Below are positions 53,931-63,211 of a DNA stretch of 64,000 bases, one piece after another. The DNA comes from Streptomyces sp. NBC_00247 (lineage in GTDB: Bacteria > Actinomycetota > Actinomycetes > Streptomycetales > Streptomycetaceae), in the NCBI RefSeq assembly GCF_036188265.1, contig NZ_CP108093.1, positions 3,926,001 to 3,990,000 on the forward strand, read 5' to 3'. The notes below the pieces were generated by a model. The model did not search any database. It had not been told where the DNA came from and saw only the letters and a program-made list of their open reading frames with translations. Both the position numbers and the translations under genes were made by a program. Numbering within the stretch: the first letter of the stretch is position 1; every line of letters begins with the position of its first letter.

Positions 53931-55971
53931 ACTCGGTCAGCTTCGGCCGGTTGGGTGCGGACTCGTTGGCCATCAGCGATGCCAGGTGCTCGGCGTACAG
54001 GTCCTCCCACTCCTGACCGTTCACGATCGCCCGCAACGCGTCGCACACCTCCTTCTTCAGCTCGGGCTCGCCCGGCACCATCGCCACGCCGTACCCCTCG
54101 GCGCCGCCCGCGTTGCTGATCTGCTGGAGCTTGTCCGGGTCCTGCCCGACGTACCCGGCGAGGATGATGTCGTCGGTGGACACGGCGGAGATCCCGCTCT
54201 TGTCGTCCAGCAGGTAGTCCACGCACAGCTGGTACGAACTCTGCCGCTTCGTCAGGTTGTACCCGGTGTCGGTCAGCCACTTCTCGTACGTGGAGCCCCG
54301 CACCGTACAGATCTGGGCGTTGTCGTTGATCAGCTCGGCGGCGTCGGTGTACGCGTGCTCGGCGTCCTTGCGCACGAGGAAGCTGCGCAGTGCCGTGTAG
54401 TACGGCCCCGCGAAGACGACGCCCTGCTGCTTGCGTTCCGGGGTGATGCTGTAGCTCGCTATCACCAGATCGACACGCCCCGCCGAGAGCATCGACGCCC
54501 GGTTCTCGCTGTTCACCGGCACGAAGCGGATGTCCTTCGCCCCGTAGCCCATCCGCTTCGCGATCCGGGTGGCGAGGTCTATGTCGTACCCGGCGTACGA
54601 ACCGTCCGTCTGGCGCTGGCTCAGTCCGGGCTGGTCCTCCTTCACCCCGATCTTCAGCTCGGCGTGCGCCTTCTTGTACGTGGGCGCGGGCGCGGCCATC
54701 TTCTGCCAGGTCAGCCAGGTGCCGCCGGCCAGCAGCACCGCGCACCCGACCGCCGCCGCCGCGAGTACGGCCCGGCGACGGGAACCGCCGCCGCCCGACG
54801 CCGGTCCCTTGCCGTTGCCACCGTCGTCTCCCGCGCCGGCGTTCCCGTCGCCGGCCGGGAGCCGGAGGCCCTCGTTCCGGCGGTGGGTCGGCGGGTCGAG
54901 CGCCGGAGGGTCACTGGTGACCGCCATCAGCATCGCCTCGGTCTCCCGGGCGGTCGGCCGCTCCAGCGGATCTTTCCGGAGCAGCGCCCCGATGACGGGG
55001 GCGAGCGGTCCCGCGTGCGCCATCGCGGGCAGCGGCTGCTCGTACACGGCGATGAAGATCTCGTACGAGCTGAGGCCCCGGAAGGGTGCGTGGCCCTCGA
55101 CCATCTCGAACAGCGTCACCCCCAGCGACCACAGGTCGGACGCGGGGGTGCCCGGCTTCGGCAGCGCCTCGCCGCCCCGGTGGACCAGCTCCGGCGCCAG
55201 GTACTTCGGTGTGCCGATGATCTCCTGCGACTTGGTCAGCTGGACGGCGCCCTCGAAGGTGGCGATGCCGAAGTCCATCAGCAGCGCACGGCCGTTGGGC
55301 CGGAAGAGGACGTTGTGCGGCTTGACGTCCCGGTGCAGCACTCCCGCCTCGTGCACCGCGCGCAGCCCGCGCAGCACCTGGAGGGCGATCCGGGCCGCCT
55401 GCGCCACCGGCAGCCTGCGCTGCTCGCGCAACAGATCGGCCAGAGAGCGTGCGTTGAGCAGCTCCATCACGATCCAGACCTGGTTGCCGGCCTCGATCAC
55501 GTCGTGCACCGCCACGACGTTCTGGTGCCCGATCCGGGCGATGGCCTGCGCCTCGCGCCGCGCCCGCTCGACCCACTGCGCCTGCGTCTCCGGTTCCACC
55601 GCTCCCCGGTAGAGCAGCCCCTTGACCGCCACCCGCCGCCCGAGGCGCCTGTCCAGCGCCTCCCAGACGACGCCCATACCGCCGCGCCCCAGCTGGCGTT
55701 GGAGTTCGTAGCGGTCGGCGATCACCATGTGCGGGTGGAGTTCGGGCTCGGTGCCGTGCGTGTCACCGGCGGGCTCGGGCGCGTCCCCGAGGAACTCCGG
55801 GCCGGTGGGGTCACCGACGGGCTCCACGACGGACTCGTCGGACTCGTCCCCGGGGCCGTGCGCCCCCGCGTGCCGGGGCTCGGCGTGCTGCGGCCCGGTG
55901 GGCTGCCGACCGCCACCGGGACTGCCGTCGAAGCCCGTTTCCGGCTCGTCGGCCGTTCCCTCGCTGCGCAT
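53917..55971 (-). CDS. Receptor Ser/Thr kinase with extracellular solute-binding domain
   Basis: A 684-residue membrane kinase. A disordered N-terminal 85 residues lead to a kinase domain (about 88-345): GRGGMG loop, Lys117 (VAVKGL), HRDVKPHN catalytic loop and MDFGIA. One membrane helix lies near 402-422. The outer part (about 435-680) is an SBP_bac_3 domain (ELKIGVKEDQPGLS, YAGYDIDLATRIAKRMGY, DLVIASYSITPERKQ) of the amino-acid-binding kind, with a cysteine pair. It likely senses an amino acid outside and signals by phosphorylation. The stop lies in the 31-bp repeat. It stands alone. Confidence 0.9.
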   Translation of the reverse strand: MRSEGTADEPETGFDGSPGGGRQPTGPQHAEPRHAGAHGPGDESDESVVEPVGDPTGPEFLGDAPEPAGDTHGTEPELHPHMVIADRYELQRQLGRGGMGVVWEALDRRLGRRVAVKGLLYRGAVEPETQAQWVERARREAQAIARIGHQNVVAVHDVIEAGNQVWIVMELLNARSLADLLREQRRLPVAQAARIALQVLRGLRAVHEAGVLHRDVKPHNVLFRPNGRALLMDFGIATFEGAVQLTKSQEIIGTPKYLAPELVHRGGEALPKPGTPASDLWSLGVTLFEMVEGHAPFRGLSSYEIFIAVYEQPLPAMAHAGPLAPVIGALLRKDPLERPTARETEAMLMAVTSDPPALDPPTHRRNEGLRLPAGDGNAGAGDDGGNGKGPASGGGGSRRRAVLAAAAVGCAVLLAGGTWLTWQKMAAPAPTYKKAHAELKIGVKEDQPGLSQRQTDGSYAGYDIDLATRIAKRMGYGAKDIRFVPVNSENRASMLSAGRVDLVIASYSITPERKQQGVVFAGPYYTALRSFLVRKDAEHAYTDAAELINDNAQICTVRGSTYEKWLTDTGYNLTKRQSSYQLCVDYLLDDKSGISAVSTDDIILAGYVGQDPDKLQQISNAGGAEGYGVAMVPGEPELKKEVCDALRAIVNGQEWEDLYAEHLASLMANESAPNRPKLTECEDS

Positions 55972-56126
55972 GCGACCCCCTGAGCACTACATGGAAGCAT
56001 CAGGGTAGACGGTCCGTCAGTGCCGAAACGGGTCACCGGACTTGCGGTTATGTCACGCTTCGGAAGGTGGCGGGACGGGGGCGCGGGAGTGCGGGACCCC
56101 GCTCCTCGGCCGTCTCCCCCGCACAT

Positions 56127-57854
56127 TCACTCCTCCTGCTGCTTGTCCTGTTGCTCCTGCTTCCGTTCCAGAGTCTCTTCGAGGCGGGCGGTGTCCTCGC
56201 CGGTCCACCCGGACGGCCGGGTCACGGCGGCCCAGGCGGCGACCGGGAGGGTGCCGAACCGGTGCCCGTATCCCACCGGCACGGAGTCGGCCGCCGCCAG
56301 GTCGCAGGTCACCTGCCAGAACGTGACGACCGGATACCAGCGCATCCCGGGGGAGACGTCCGGAGCCTTCGGCCCCACCAGCCACTGCGGCCGAGACGTC
56401 AGCAGATCGGGGGACCACCAGGTGACGGGGTCGGAGCCGTTCTGGAGGTACACGACCCGGGGCGCGTCCCAGACGGCCCCCGCCGGCCTGCCGAAGTCCT
56501 CCTCGCGGCGGGCGTACCGCACGGTGCGGCCGTCCCGGTAGACCGGCAGCCAGAGCGGAGTGCCCTGGTCGCGGGCCCTGCCGAGCCGCTCCCACATCGG
56601 GTTGCGCAGGGTCGGCCCGACCAGCAGCGCGCCGTCGCTGCGGGCGGTCATCCTCGCGAGCTCGCCGTCGAACGCGCCCTCGGTGGCGTACGAACCGAGG
56701 GACTCGCCGGACACCAGCAGCCGTGGGCGTTCACCGGCGGGCAGCGCGGACCAGTGCGCGTACACGGCGTCGAAGAGCGCGGAACCGGCCACGGCGGCCT
56801 CGCTCTCGGTCAGGAACGAGAGCCAGCTCGGCAGGTAGGAGTACTGGAGGGCGACCGCCGCGCTGTCGCCGCCGTACATGTACTCCAGCGGCTTCGCGAG
56901 GCTCTCGTTGACCCAGCCGCTGCCCGTCGTACCGAACACCACCAGCGCCTTCCGGCGGAACGCGCCGGTCCGCTCCAGTTCCCGTACGGCGAGGTCCGCG
57001 CGGCCCCGCAGGGTCGCCGAGGACTCCAGGCCGACGTACACCCGCACCGGGTCCTTCGCCGGACCGCCGGTGAACGCGGAGATCTCCGCCCGGCTGGACG
57101 CGTGACCGACGAAGTCCCGGCCGTTCTTCCCCAGCGAGGACCAGCTCTCCAGCGAGGACGGACTGCCCGATAGCGTCGGCAGCAGAGGCCGGGCGATCCC
57201 CTTGCTGGTCGACCCGTTCGTCAACGACGCACTGCTCTCCACCAGGTTCACCACCCCGCGCAGCAGGAAGCCCTGGACCACTCCCACCACCACGACGACC
57301 GCCACCGAGGCCGCCACCATCAGCGCCCACGGGCGCGGCACCAGCCGCTCCAGCGGACGCGCCAGCGTGCGCGTGCCCAGCCGGACGGACCGGGCCAGCA
57401 CGACGAGCAGCGCGCAGAGCAGCAGCGCCACGAAAGGCACCAGCGCCCACTGCCACCACACCAACCCCGGCTCCATGTCGACCGCCCGCCGCGCGTCGCC
57501 CTGCCAGCGCACGCTGCGCACGGTCACCGCGACGACGGCCGCGACCCCCAGCGGTACGAGCATCAGCCACGCCCACCGGCGCGTCGCCCCGCCCGGTCGC
57601 GCCCCGCAGCGCCGCGCGAACCACCCCAGGACCGCCCCCACGCCGTAGCCGGCCGCCGCGGTGACCCCGGCCGCCAGCGACTGGACGAGCCAGGAGCGGG
57701 GGATGAGCGAGGGCGTGAACGAGACGACGTAGAAGAGCACCGCCACGACCACTCCCGTCCAGCCGGGCCGGCGCCGCACCACCGGGCGCCGGACGAGGCG
57801 GGCGGCCGGCCGGGGCCGCTCCCCCTCCCGGGTCGCTCCGCCACTGTCGGTCAT
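56127..57854 (-). CDS. Alpha/beta hydrolase, DUF10081-type (Abhydrolase_9)
   Basis: A 575-residue membrane protein. Four or five membrane helices (about 30-185) come before a soluble domain. The nucleophile elbow is GESLGSYATEG; earlier VYVGLESSATLRGRADLAVRELERTGAF and VFGTTGSGWV mark the family. Relatives such as Rv1069c occur in mycobacteria. Substrate unknown; lipid or cell-wall ester is plausible. C-terminus is Gln/Glu rich. The start ATG 57854 is the first in frame. Confidence 0.85.
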   Translation of the reverse strand: MTDSGGATREGERPRPAARLVRRPVVRRRPGWTGVVVAVLFYVVSFTPSLIPRSWLVQSLAAGVTAAAGYGVGAVLGWFARRCGARPGGATRRWAWLMLVPLGVAAVVAVTVRSVRWQGDARRAVDMEPGLVWWQWALVPFVALLLCALLVVLARSVRLGTRTLARPLERLVPRPWALMVAASVAVVVVVGVVQGFLLRGVVNLVESSASLTNGSTSKGIARPLLPTLSGSPSSLESWSSLGKNGRDFVGHASSRAEISAFTGGPAKDPVRVYVGLESSATLRGRADLAVRELERTGAFRRKALVVFGTTGSGWVNESLAKPLEYMYGGDSAAVALQYSYLPSWLSFLTESEAAVAGSALFDAVYAHWSALPAGERPRLLVSGESLGSYATEGAFDGELARMTARSDGALLVGPTLRNPMWERLGRARDQGTPLWLPVYRDGRTVRYARREEDFGRPAGAVWDAPRVVYLQNGSDPVTWWSPDLLTSRPQWLVGPKAPDVSPGMRWYPVVTFWQVTCDLAAADSVPVGYGHRFGTLPVAAWAAVTRPSGWTGEDTARLEETLERKQEQQDKQQEE

Positions 57855-58072
57855 GGGGCCTCCCGGTCGTCTCGGCCGCCGTCACCCGGCCGCTCCAGAG
57901 GCACGCTAGGCGGCACGGTACGCCACCGGACGGCGACACCCTGTGACGGCCGTGATCCCTGCGGGGGCGCGGCAGGGGGTGGCGTCCACGCGGGACAGCC
58001 CTGAGTTGCCCGGGCCGGGGGCGGCGCCGAGAGTGGACCCACCTGGGGAGAGAGCGGGGAGAAGGAGACGGC

Positions 58073-58792
58073 ATGGCTGAGGGGCGGCGGCTTCCCCTGA
58101 ACGGGGCGATCGCGCTGACCATCGCCATCCTGGTCGCCACCAACCTCGTCAACCACGTCTTCCTCCACGGCTGGGGCCTGGTCGTCTCCCTGGTCGTCAC
58201 CCCGGTCCTGCTCGCCGTGTGGAAGTGGTCCGGCGGCACCTGGCCCGAGGCCGGTCTCGGCCGGGGCACCTGGGCCAAGGGCGCCCGCTGGGCCGCCGTA
58301 CTGATCGGCCTGGTCGGACTCGTCTACCTGGTCGGCGCGCTGCTTCCCGCCACCCGCGACCTCTTCGAGGACCAGCGCAACAGCGGCCTCTCCGGCGCCG
58401 AGGTCGCCTACCGCATGCTGATCCAGGTCCCCGTCGGCACCGTGCTGCTGGAGGAGGTCGCCTTCCGCGGGGTGCTGTACGGGCTCCTCGTACGCGCCCG
58501 GGGAACGGTCACCGCCACCGTCGTCTCGTCCGTCCTCTTCGGGATGTGGCACATCCTCCCCTCGCTCCACCTGGCCAGTGACAAGCCCGCGCTCTCCGGC
58601 CTTTTCGGCACCTCCTCCACCGGCACCGTGCTCGCGGCGGTCGTCGCCGACATCGGCGCCGTGCTGTTCACCGCGGCCTCCGGCGTCCTCTTCTGCGAGC
58701 TGCGCCGCCGCAGCGGCAGCCTGCTCCCCCCGATGGGCCTGCACTGGGCGACCAACGCGCTGGGGTACCTGACCGGTTTCCTCCTGCGGTAA
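58073..58792 (+). CDS. CPBP (Abi) family intramembrane protease
   Basis: A 239-residue protein of about seven membrane segments. The catalytic EExxxR motif is Glu127-Glu128...Arg132 (LLEEVAFRG), with FGMWH and HWATN as the second and third blocks. Such proteases cut in the membrane (Rce1-like) and some take part in bacteriocin immunity. ATG 58073 follows GAGAAGGAGACGGC, a strong ribosome site. Confidence 0.92.
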   Translation: MAEGRRLPLNGAIALTIAILVATNLVNHVFLHGWGLVVSLVVTPVLLAVWKWSGGTWPEAGLGRGTWAKGARWAAVLIGLVGLVYLVGALLPATRDLFEDQRNSGLSGAEVAYRMLIQVPVGTVLLEEVAFRGVLYGLLVRARGTVTATVVSSVLFGMWHILPSLHLASDKPALSGLFGTSSTGTVLAAVVADIGAVLFTAASGVLFCELRRRSGSLLPPMGLHWATNALGYLTGFLLR

Positions 58793-58876
58793 CGCCGTTG
58801 CGGGGGCTCCGTGCGTCCGGGTACGTTCCTCCGGTCCCCGTTCGCCCCGCCGCGCCCCGTTCGACGGAGAAGACCC

Positions 58877-59851
58877 TTGCCGCTGCGCGTCACCCCGCTC
58901 GCCGAGCCGGACCACGGCACGTCCTCCCACCGCCTCGTCTGGCTGGCGGAGGAGGTGCCCGGCGGAGGTATTGGACCGGCGGGCGTCGATCCGCCCGCGT
59001 ACCCGGTGGGGACGGCGTACCTGCGGCTCTTCACCTCCCCGGGGCGGGACCACCTCGCCGAACTGGACATCGCCGTCCACCCGGCCGCCCGCCGCACCGG
59101 CACCGGAACCCGCCTCCTGGAAGCGGCCCTCGCGGGTGCCCGGGGCGAGGGCCGCCGCACGGTGACGGTCCAGGTGGCGGGGGCGGACGGAGCCGACGGG
59201 GAGGGCGCCACGGCGTTCCTGACGGCCCGTGGCTTCCGGGTGGTCCTCACCCTGACCTTCGCCCGTCTGGCGACCGCCGACACCGACCCGGCCGCGCTCG
59301 CCGCCCTCGCGGCCGAGCCGCACCCGGGCTACCGGCTGATCTCCTGGAGCGGCACCGTCCCCGACGACCTGGCCGAGACGTTCGCCGGCTCGCGGTGGGC
59401 GATGGACGACATGCCGATGGACGAGATGGATCACGGCGCGGAAGTCTGGGACGTGGACCGGGTACGAGCCGCCGCCCGCGCCGTCGAGCGGCGCGGCGAA
59501 CTCCTGCACACGGTCGCGGCGGTCGACGAGGCGGACGGCACGATCGTCGGCTTCACCGAACTGGTCGTCCCCGGCGACGGCGCGGGCGACGGCCTGCACT
59601 ACGGCACCGGAGTCCTGCCCGCCCACCGCGGCCACGGCCTCGCGCGCTGGATGAAGGCCGAGTCGATCCGTACCGCCCTGACCGCCCACCCCGCCCTCAC
59701 CGGCCTGATCACGGACACGGCGGACGGCAACGCCCCGATGCGCGCGGTGAACGACGCGCTCGGCTACCTGCCCACGCACCGGTCGGTCTTCTTCCAGCGC
59801 GAGTCGGGGAAGGAGCCGGCTGACGCGGCGGGACCCGGCGTGGCGGACTGA
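58877..59851 (+). CDS. Tandem GNAT acetyltransferase
   Basis: A 324-residue protein with two GNAT folds. The first has VHPAARRTGTGTRLLEAAL, the second HYGTGVLPAHRGHGLARWMKAES. In such pairs one domain is often inactive. TTG 58877 is chosen because GGAGA lies 6 bases upstream and the protein then begins LPLRVTPLAEPD; GTG 58811 would add a low-quality 22-residue lead. Substrate unknown. Confidence 0.82.
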   Translation: MPLRVTPLAEPDHGTSSHRLVWLAEEVPGGGIGPAGVDPPAYPVGTAYLRLFTSPGRDHLAELDIAVHPAARRTGTGTRLLEAALAGARGEGRRTVTVQVAGADGADGEGATAFLTARGFRVVLTLTFARLATADTDPAALAALAAEPHPGYRLISWSGTVPDDLAETFAGSRWAMDDMPMDEMDHGAEVWDVDRVRAAARAVERRGELLHTVAAVDEADGTIVGFTELVVPGDGAGDGLHYGTGVLPAHRGHGLARWMKAESIRTALTAHPALTGLITDTADGNAPMRAVNDALGYLPTHRSVFFQRESGKEPADAAGPGVAD

Positions 59852-59912
59852 GGCGGTGCTCCCCGCGCCCGCGGGGATGGTGCGTCCGGCTCCGGCGCCC
59901 GAGGATGGCTCC

Positions 59913-60455
59913 ATGACGACGAAGCCCATCATCACGCTCGTACGGGGCGACATCACCGAACAGCACGCCGATGCCCTCGTGAACGCCGCCAACTCCTCGC
60001 TTCTGGGCGGGGGCGGGGTGGACGGTGCCATTCACCGCAAGGGCGGCCCGGAGATCCTGGACGCCTGTCGTGATCTGCGCGCTTCGCGGTACGGCAAAGG
60101 CCTGCCCACCGGGCAGGCGGTGGCCACGACCGCCGGGCGGTTGCGGGCGGATCACGTGATCCACACGGTCGGCCCGGTCTGGTCGCGGGAGGAGGACCGG
60201 TCCGGGCTCCTGGTGTCCTGCTACCGCGAGTCCCTCAGGGTGGCCGCCGAACTGGGCGCGCGCTCCGTGGCGTTCCCGGCGATCTCGACCGGGATCTACG
60301 GCTGGCCGATGGACGACGGTGCCCGTCTCGCCCTGCGCACGGTGAGCGAGGAGGCCCGGCTCCCGGTCGCCGAGGTTCGGTTCGTCCTCTTCGACGAGGA
60401 CGCGTACGCGTGCTTCGAGCGGGCGCTCGCGGAGGGGGATCACCCCTCGTCGTAG
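59913..60455 (+). CDS. Macro-domain O-acetyl-ADP-ribose deacetylase
   Basis: A 180-residue macro domain: ITLVRGDITEQHADALVNAANSSLLGGGGVDGAIHRKGG with the ADP-ribose loop, HTVGPVW, and the second loop ISTGIYGWP. Length and motifs fit YmdB/MacroD-type enzymes that remove acetyl or ADP-ribose. ATG 59913 follows GAGG. It stands alone; a role opposing the ADP-ribosyltransferase far upstream is not supported, as that one is secreted. Confidence 0.92.
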   Translation: MTTKPIITLVRGDITEQHADALVNAANSSLLGGGGVDGAIHRKGGPEILDACRDLRASRYGKGLPTGQAVATTAGRLRADHVIHTVGPVWSREEDRSGLLVSCYRESLRVAAELGARSVAFPAISTGIYGWPMDDGARLALRTVSEEARLPVAEVRFVLFDEDAYACFERALAEGDHPSS

Positions 60456-60488
60456 GACCGGCGTGCGGGGGACGGTGGCGGGAACCGG

Positions 60489-60503
60489 CACCCCTGAGGG
60501 GTG
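60489..60503. terminator. Small hairpin after the macro-domain gene
   Basis: CACCCCTGAGGGGTG, a 6-bp stem with a 3-base loop, 34 bases past the stop. The rest of 60456-60710 holds the AT-richer leader of the DMT gene (60590-60680). Confidence 0.4.
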
Positions 60504-60710
60504 ACACCCCGGCGGGCCCACTCTGTGCCCCACCTGCGGAGTGAGGGATTCGGCGGCGGGTGTGCGGCGGGGCGTGGGGTGGTGATTGCCGCCAACTTTT
60601 CCGGGGCGCTTGTGGCTGCCGTGCGGGACACCGTTCAATTCTGTTCGTTCGTCCCTCCACCAATGTCACGTGCAGCCCGGACGCCCGTCCCGCAGAGAAG
60701 AAGGTCACGG

Positions 60711-61706
60711 ATGCTGAAGGGGTACCTGCTCATCGGGCTCTCCGCTGCCGGCTTCGGGTTCATGCCCGTCTTCGCCACGTTCGCCTACCGCGACGGGCTG
60801 ACCGTCAGCACGCTGCTCTTCCTCCGCTTCGCTCTCGCAGCGGTGGTCTTCCTCCCCTACGCGATCCACCACGCGCGCCGCACCGGCCTCCCGAAGCGGG
60901 CGGACCTGCTGCGGTTGGGCGTGCTGGGCGGGGTGTTGTACATGGCTCAGTCGGCGCTGTACTTCTCGTCCGTCAAGCACATCTCGCCCGCGCTGGCCGC
61001 TCTGTTGCTGTACGTCTACCCGGCCCTGGTGGCCATCGTGTCCGCAGCCGTGGGCCGGGACAGACCCTCACTGGCGATCGTCGGGTCGATGCTGGCGTCC
61101 TTCGCGGGAGTGGCACTCGTCCTGGGTCGCATCGGGTCGGACCTGAACGTCGTGGGCGTCCTGCAAGTGCTCGGTGCCGCGGGGGTCTACACCACCTACA
61201 TCATGTACGGCGACCGGGTGAGCGGCAGTGTGCACCCCGTGGTGATCACGGCCTTCGTCTCGGCGGCCACCGCGGTCTCCTTCCTGCTGTACGGGATGGC
61301 CACGGGCGACCTGAGGTTCGACTTCGCGTTCCGGGGGTGGCTCTGGGTGCTCGGTCTGGCCCTGGCCTCCACGGTCGTGGCGATTCTCTGCTTCTTCCTC
61401 GGGATGACCCTGATCGGTCCGACGCGGGCCTCGATCGGCAGCATGCTGGAGCCCGTGGTGAGCATCGTCGCCAGCGCGGTGCTGCTGAGCAGCGGGCTGA
61501 CGGGCTTGCAACTCCTGGGGGCCTCGTTGGTCCTGGCGGGTGCCACCATCGGCGTCCTCTCCCGTCGCCCCTCGCCCACAAAGGCGCGGTCCGCGCCACC
61601 ACCGAGGTTCTCGCGCGACCACGGCACCGCACCGCAGCACCCCCGGGCCCTCAGCGAGCACGACGCCACGCCGACACCGTCCGTACAGTCGCCTCCGCGC
61701 CGCTGA
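60711..61706 (+). CDS. DMT/EamA family transporter
   Basis: A 331-residue protein with ten membrane helices in two EamA repeats (LKGYLLIGLSAAGFGFMPVFAT; GVLQVLGAAGVYTTYIMYGDRV). The C-terminal 35 residues are a basic cytoplasmic tail. It should move a metabolite or drug; substrate unknown. ATG 60711 follows AAGGTCACGG. It converges with the LtrA gene with 27 bases between stops. Confidence 0.9.
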   Translation: MLKGYLLIGLSAAGFGFMPVFATFAYRDGLTVSTLLFLRFALAAVVFLPYAIHHARRTGLPKRADLLRLGVLGGVLYMAQSALYFSSVKHISPALAALLLYVYPALVAIVSAAVGRDRPSLAIVGSMLASFAGVALVLGRIGSDLNVVGVLQVLGAAGVYTTYIMYGDRVSGSVHPVVITAFVSAATAVSFLLYGMATGDLRFDFAFRGWLWVLGLALASTVVAILCFFLGMTLIGPTRASIGSMLEPVVSIVASAVLLSSGLTGLQLLGASLVLAGATIGVLSRRPSPTKARSAPPPRFSRDHGTAPQHPRALSEHDATPTPSVQSPPRR

Positions 61707-61733
61707 CCGGGCGTACCTCGCCGTGGGCGCCCG

Positions 61734-62921
61734 CTACCGGGTTCCCGCCGCGCGCCGTCGCAGGACCGCCGCGTCGGCGGCCACGGTGGCGGCGACGGCC
61801 AGGCCCATGCCGAGTACCGCGCCGCCCAGGTCCAGGGCCGGACCGGCGAAGCCGAGCGCGAGGACCACGAGCGCACCGGACGCGACGACCGCGGTGTGTT
61901 CCGCGCCGCCGGTGCCGGTCATGCGGTGCAGGGCGCCGAGCAGGACGAGGACGACGGTGACCGGTACGGCCACGGCCAGCGAGGCGGTCCGCTCGGACAG
62001 GTGCGCGTGGTGTTCGGCGGCGTCCACGGCCGCTTCCAGCCCGGCGCCGAGGGCGGCCAGCGACGCGAAGACACCGTAGTGGGCGTATCCCCAGGTCAGG
62101 GCGGAGCGCAGGGTGGGCAGGCCGATCTCGCCGCCGGTGAAGTACATCCACCACAGGCCGAAGACCAGCAGCAGACCGCCGATCGCGATCAGCAGGACGG
62201 GGGCCGAAAGCCCGTGGTCGGACACGGCGGACTGGACCGCCGCGAGCGAGGCGAGGATGACTTCGCCGAGCACGATGATGGTGAAGAGGCCGTACCGCTC
62301 GGCGATGTGCTCCGGGTGCCAGCTGGTGGTGTTGCCGCCGGACTCGGCCCACGCGGGAACGGCCAGTTCGACCAGTACGAGCAGGACGAAGGTGGCCGCC
62401 TGCCATCCGTCCGGGACCGCCAGCCTGGCCACCCAGCCGATCTGCGCCACGCCGATGCCCGTCGCGTACCGCAGGGCGCACCGGCGGCCCTCCGGGTGCT
62501 GCGTCGCGGCCCGGAGCCACTGCGCGATCATCGCGACGCGCATGATGACGTAGCCGATGACGACGACCGTGAAGTCCCCGTCCTGGAAGGCGGCGGGAAC
62601 CCCGGCGGCGAGCACGAGCACGCCCGCCATCTGGAGCAGGGTCACCAGCCGGTACGGCACGTCGTCGGTGTCGTACGCGGAGGCGAACCAGGTGAAGTTC
62701 ATCCAGGCCCACCAGATGGCGAAGAACACCGCCGCGTAACCGGCCAGCCCGGTTCCCACGTGGTCCTCCGCCAGCGCGTGATGGAGTTGCGAGGCGGCCT
62801 GCGAGACCGCGACCACGAAGGTCAGGTCGAAGAGCAGTTCCAGCGGAGTCGACGCCCGGTGCTCCTCCTCGGGGTTCCGTGCCCGCATCGTCCGCAGCAG
62901 AGGGACCGTACGCTCAGCCAT
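61734..62921 (-). CDS. Low temperature requirement protein A (LtrA)
   Basis: A 395-residue membrane protein with about ten segments and LtrA blocks (STPLELLFDLTFVVAVSQAASQLHHAL; AVFFAIWWAWMNFTWFASAYDTDD; IAERYGLFTIIVLGEVI). First found in Listeria as needed at low temperature; function is not known. The start MAERTVPLLR at ATG 62921 is usual. Confidence 0.9.
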   Translation of the reverse strand: MAERTVPLLRTMRARNPEEEHRASTPLELLFDLTFVVAVSQAASQLHHALAEDHVGTGLAGYAAVFFAIWWAWMNFTWFASAYDTDDVPYRLVTLLQMAGVLVLAAGVPAAFQDGDFTVVVIGYVIMRVAMIAQWLRAATQHPEGRRCALRYATGIGVAQIGWVARLAVPDGWQAATFVLLVLVELAVPAWAESGGNTTSWHPEHIAERYGLFTIIVLGEVILASLAAVQSAVSDHGLSAPVLLIAIGGLLLVFGLWWMYFTGGEIGLPTLRSALTWGYAHYGVFASLAALGAGLEAAVDAAEHHAHLSERTASLAVAVPVTVVLVLLGALHRMTGTGGAEHTAVVASGALVVLALGFAGPALDLGGAVLGMGLAVAATVAADAAVLRRRAAGTR

Positions 62922-63090
62922 GTTCCGTCCTTAACGCCGCGCGTGTGCCGTGTGACCTGCGCTGTGTACCGGGTGCCCGCGCGGCTCGTGCCGTGCGGGC
63001 CTTCGGGTTCATCCTCGCCCGGCGGTCCCGCGATCCGTCCATGGGGCACGGTTCGCACCCGGTGATCGTGCGCGGGGCGGCGGGAAGGGG

Positions 63091-63139
63091 GCGCGGGCGG
63101 GCAGGAGCGCGGTGCGGGGCGCGGGCGGGCAGGAGCGCG
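63091..63139. repeat. 21-bp direct repeat pair
   Basis: Identical 21-base copies at 63091-63111 and 63119-63139 (core GGCGGGCAGGAGCGC), 28 bases apart, in the 290-base gap 62922-63211. A nearby AAGAA-A-TTCTT pair and a TTGACA (63191-63196) suggest a promoter for the next gene, but no good -10 box fits its GTG start. Confidence 0.55.
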
Positions 63140-63211
63140 TCGGGCTGGGCAATCTCCCAAGAAATTCTTCGTACGCATGCGCGTCGAACGTTGACACGAA
63201 AGACTGGCGCG

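Noticed and set aside
59913..60455. Macro-domain protein as antidote to the ADP-ribosyltransferase
   Set aside because: The genes are 46 kb apart and the transferase is secreted, so no link is supported.
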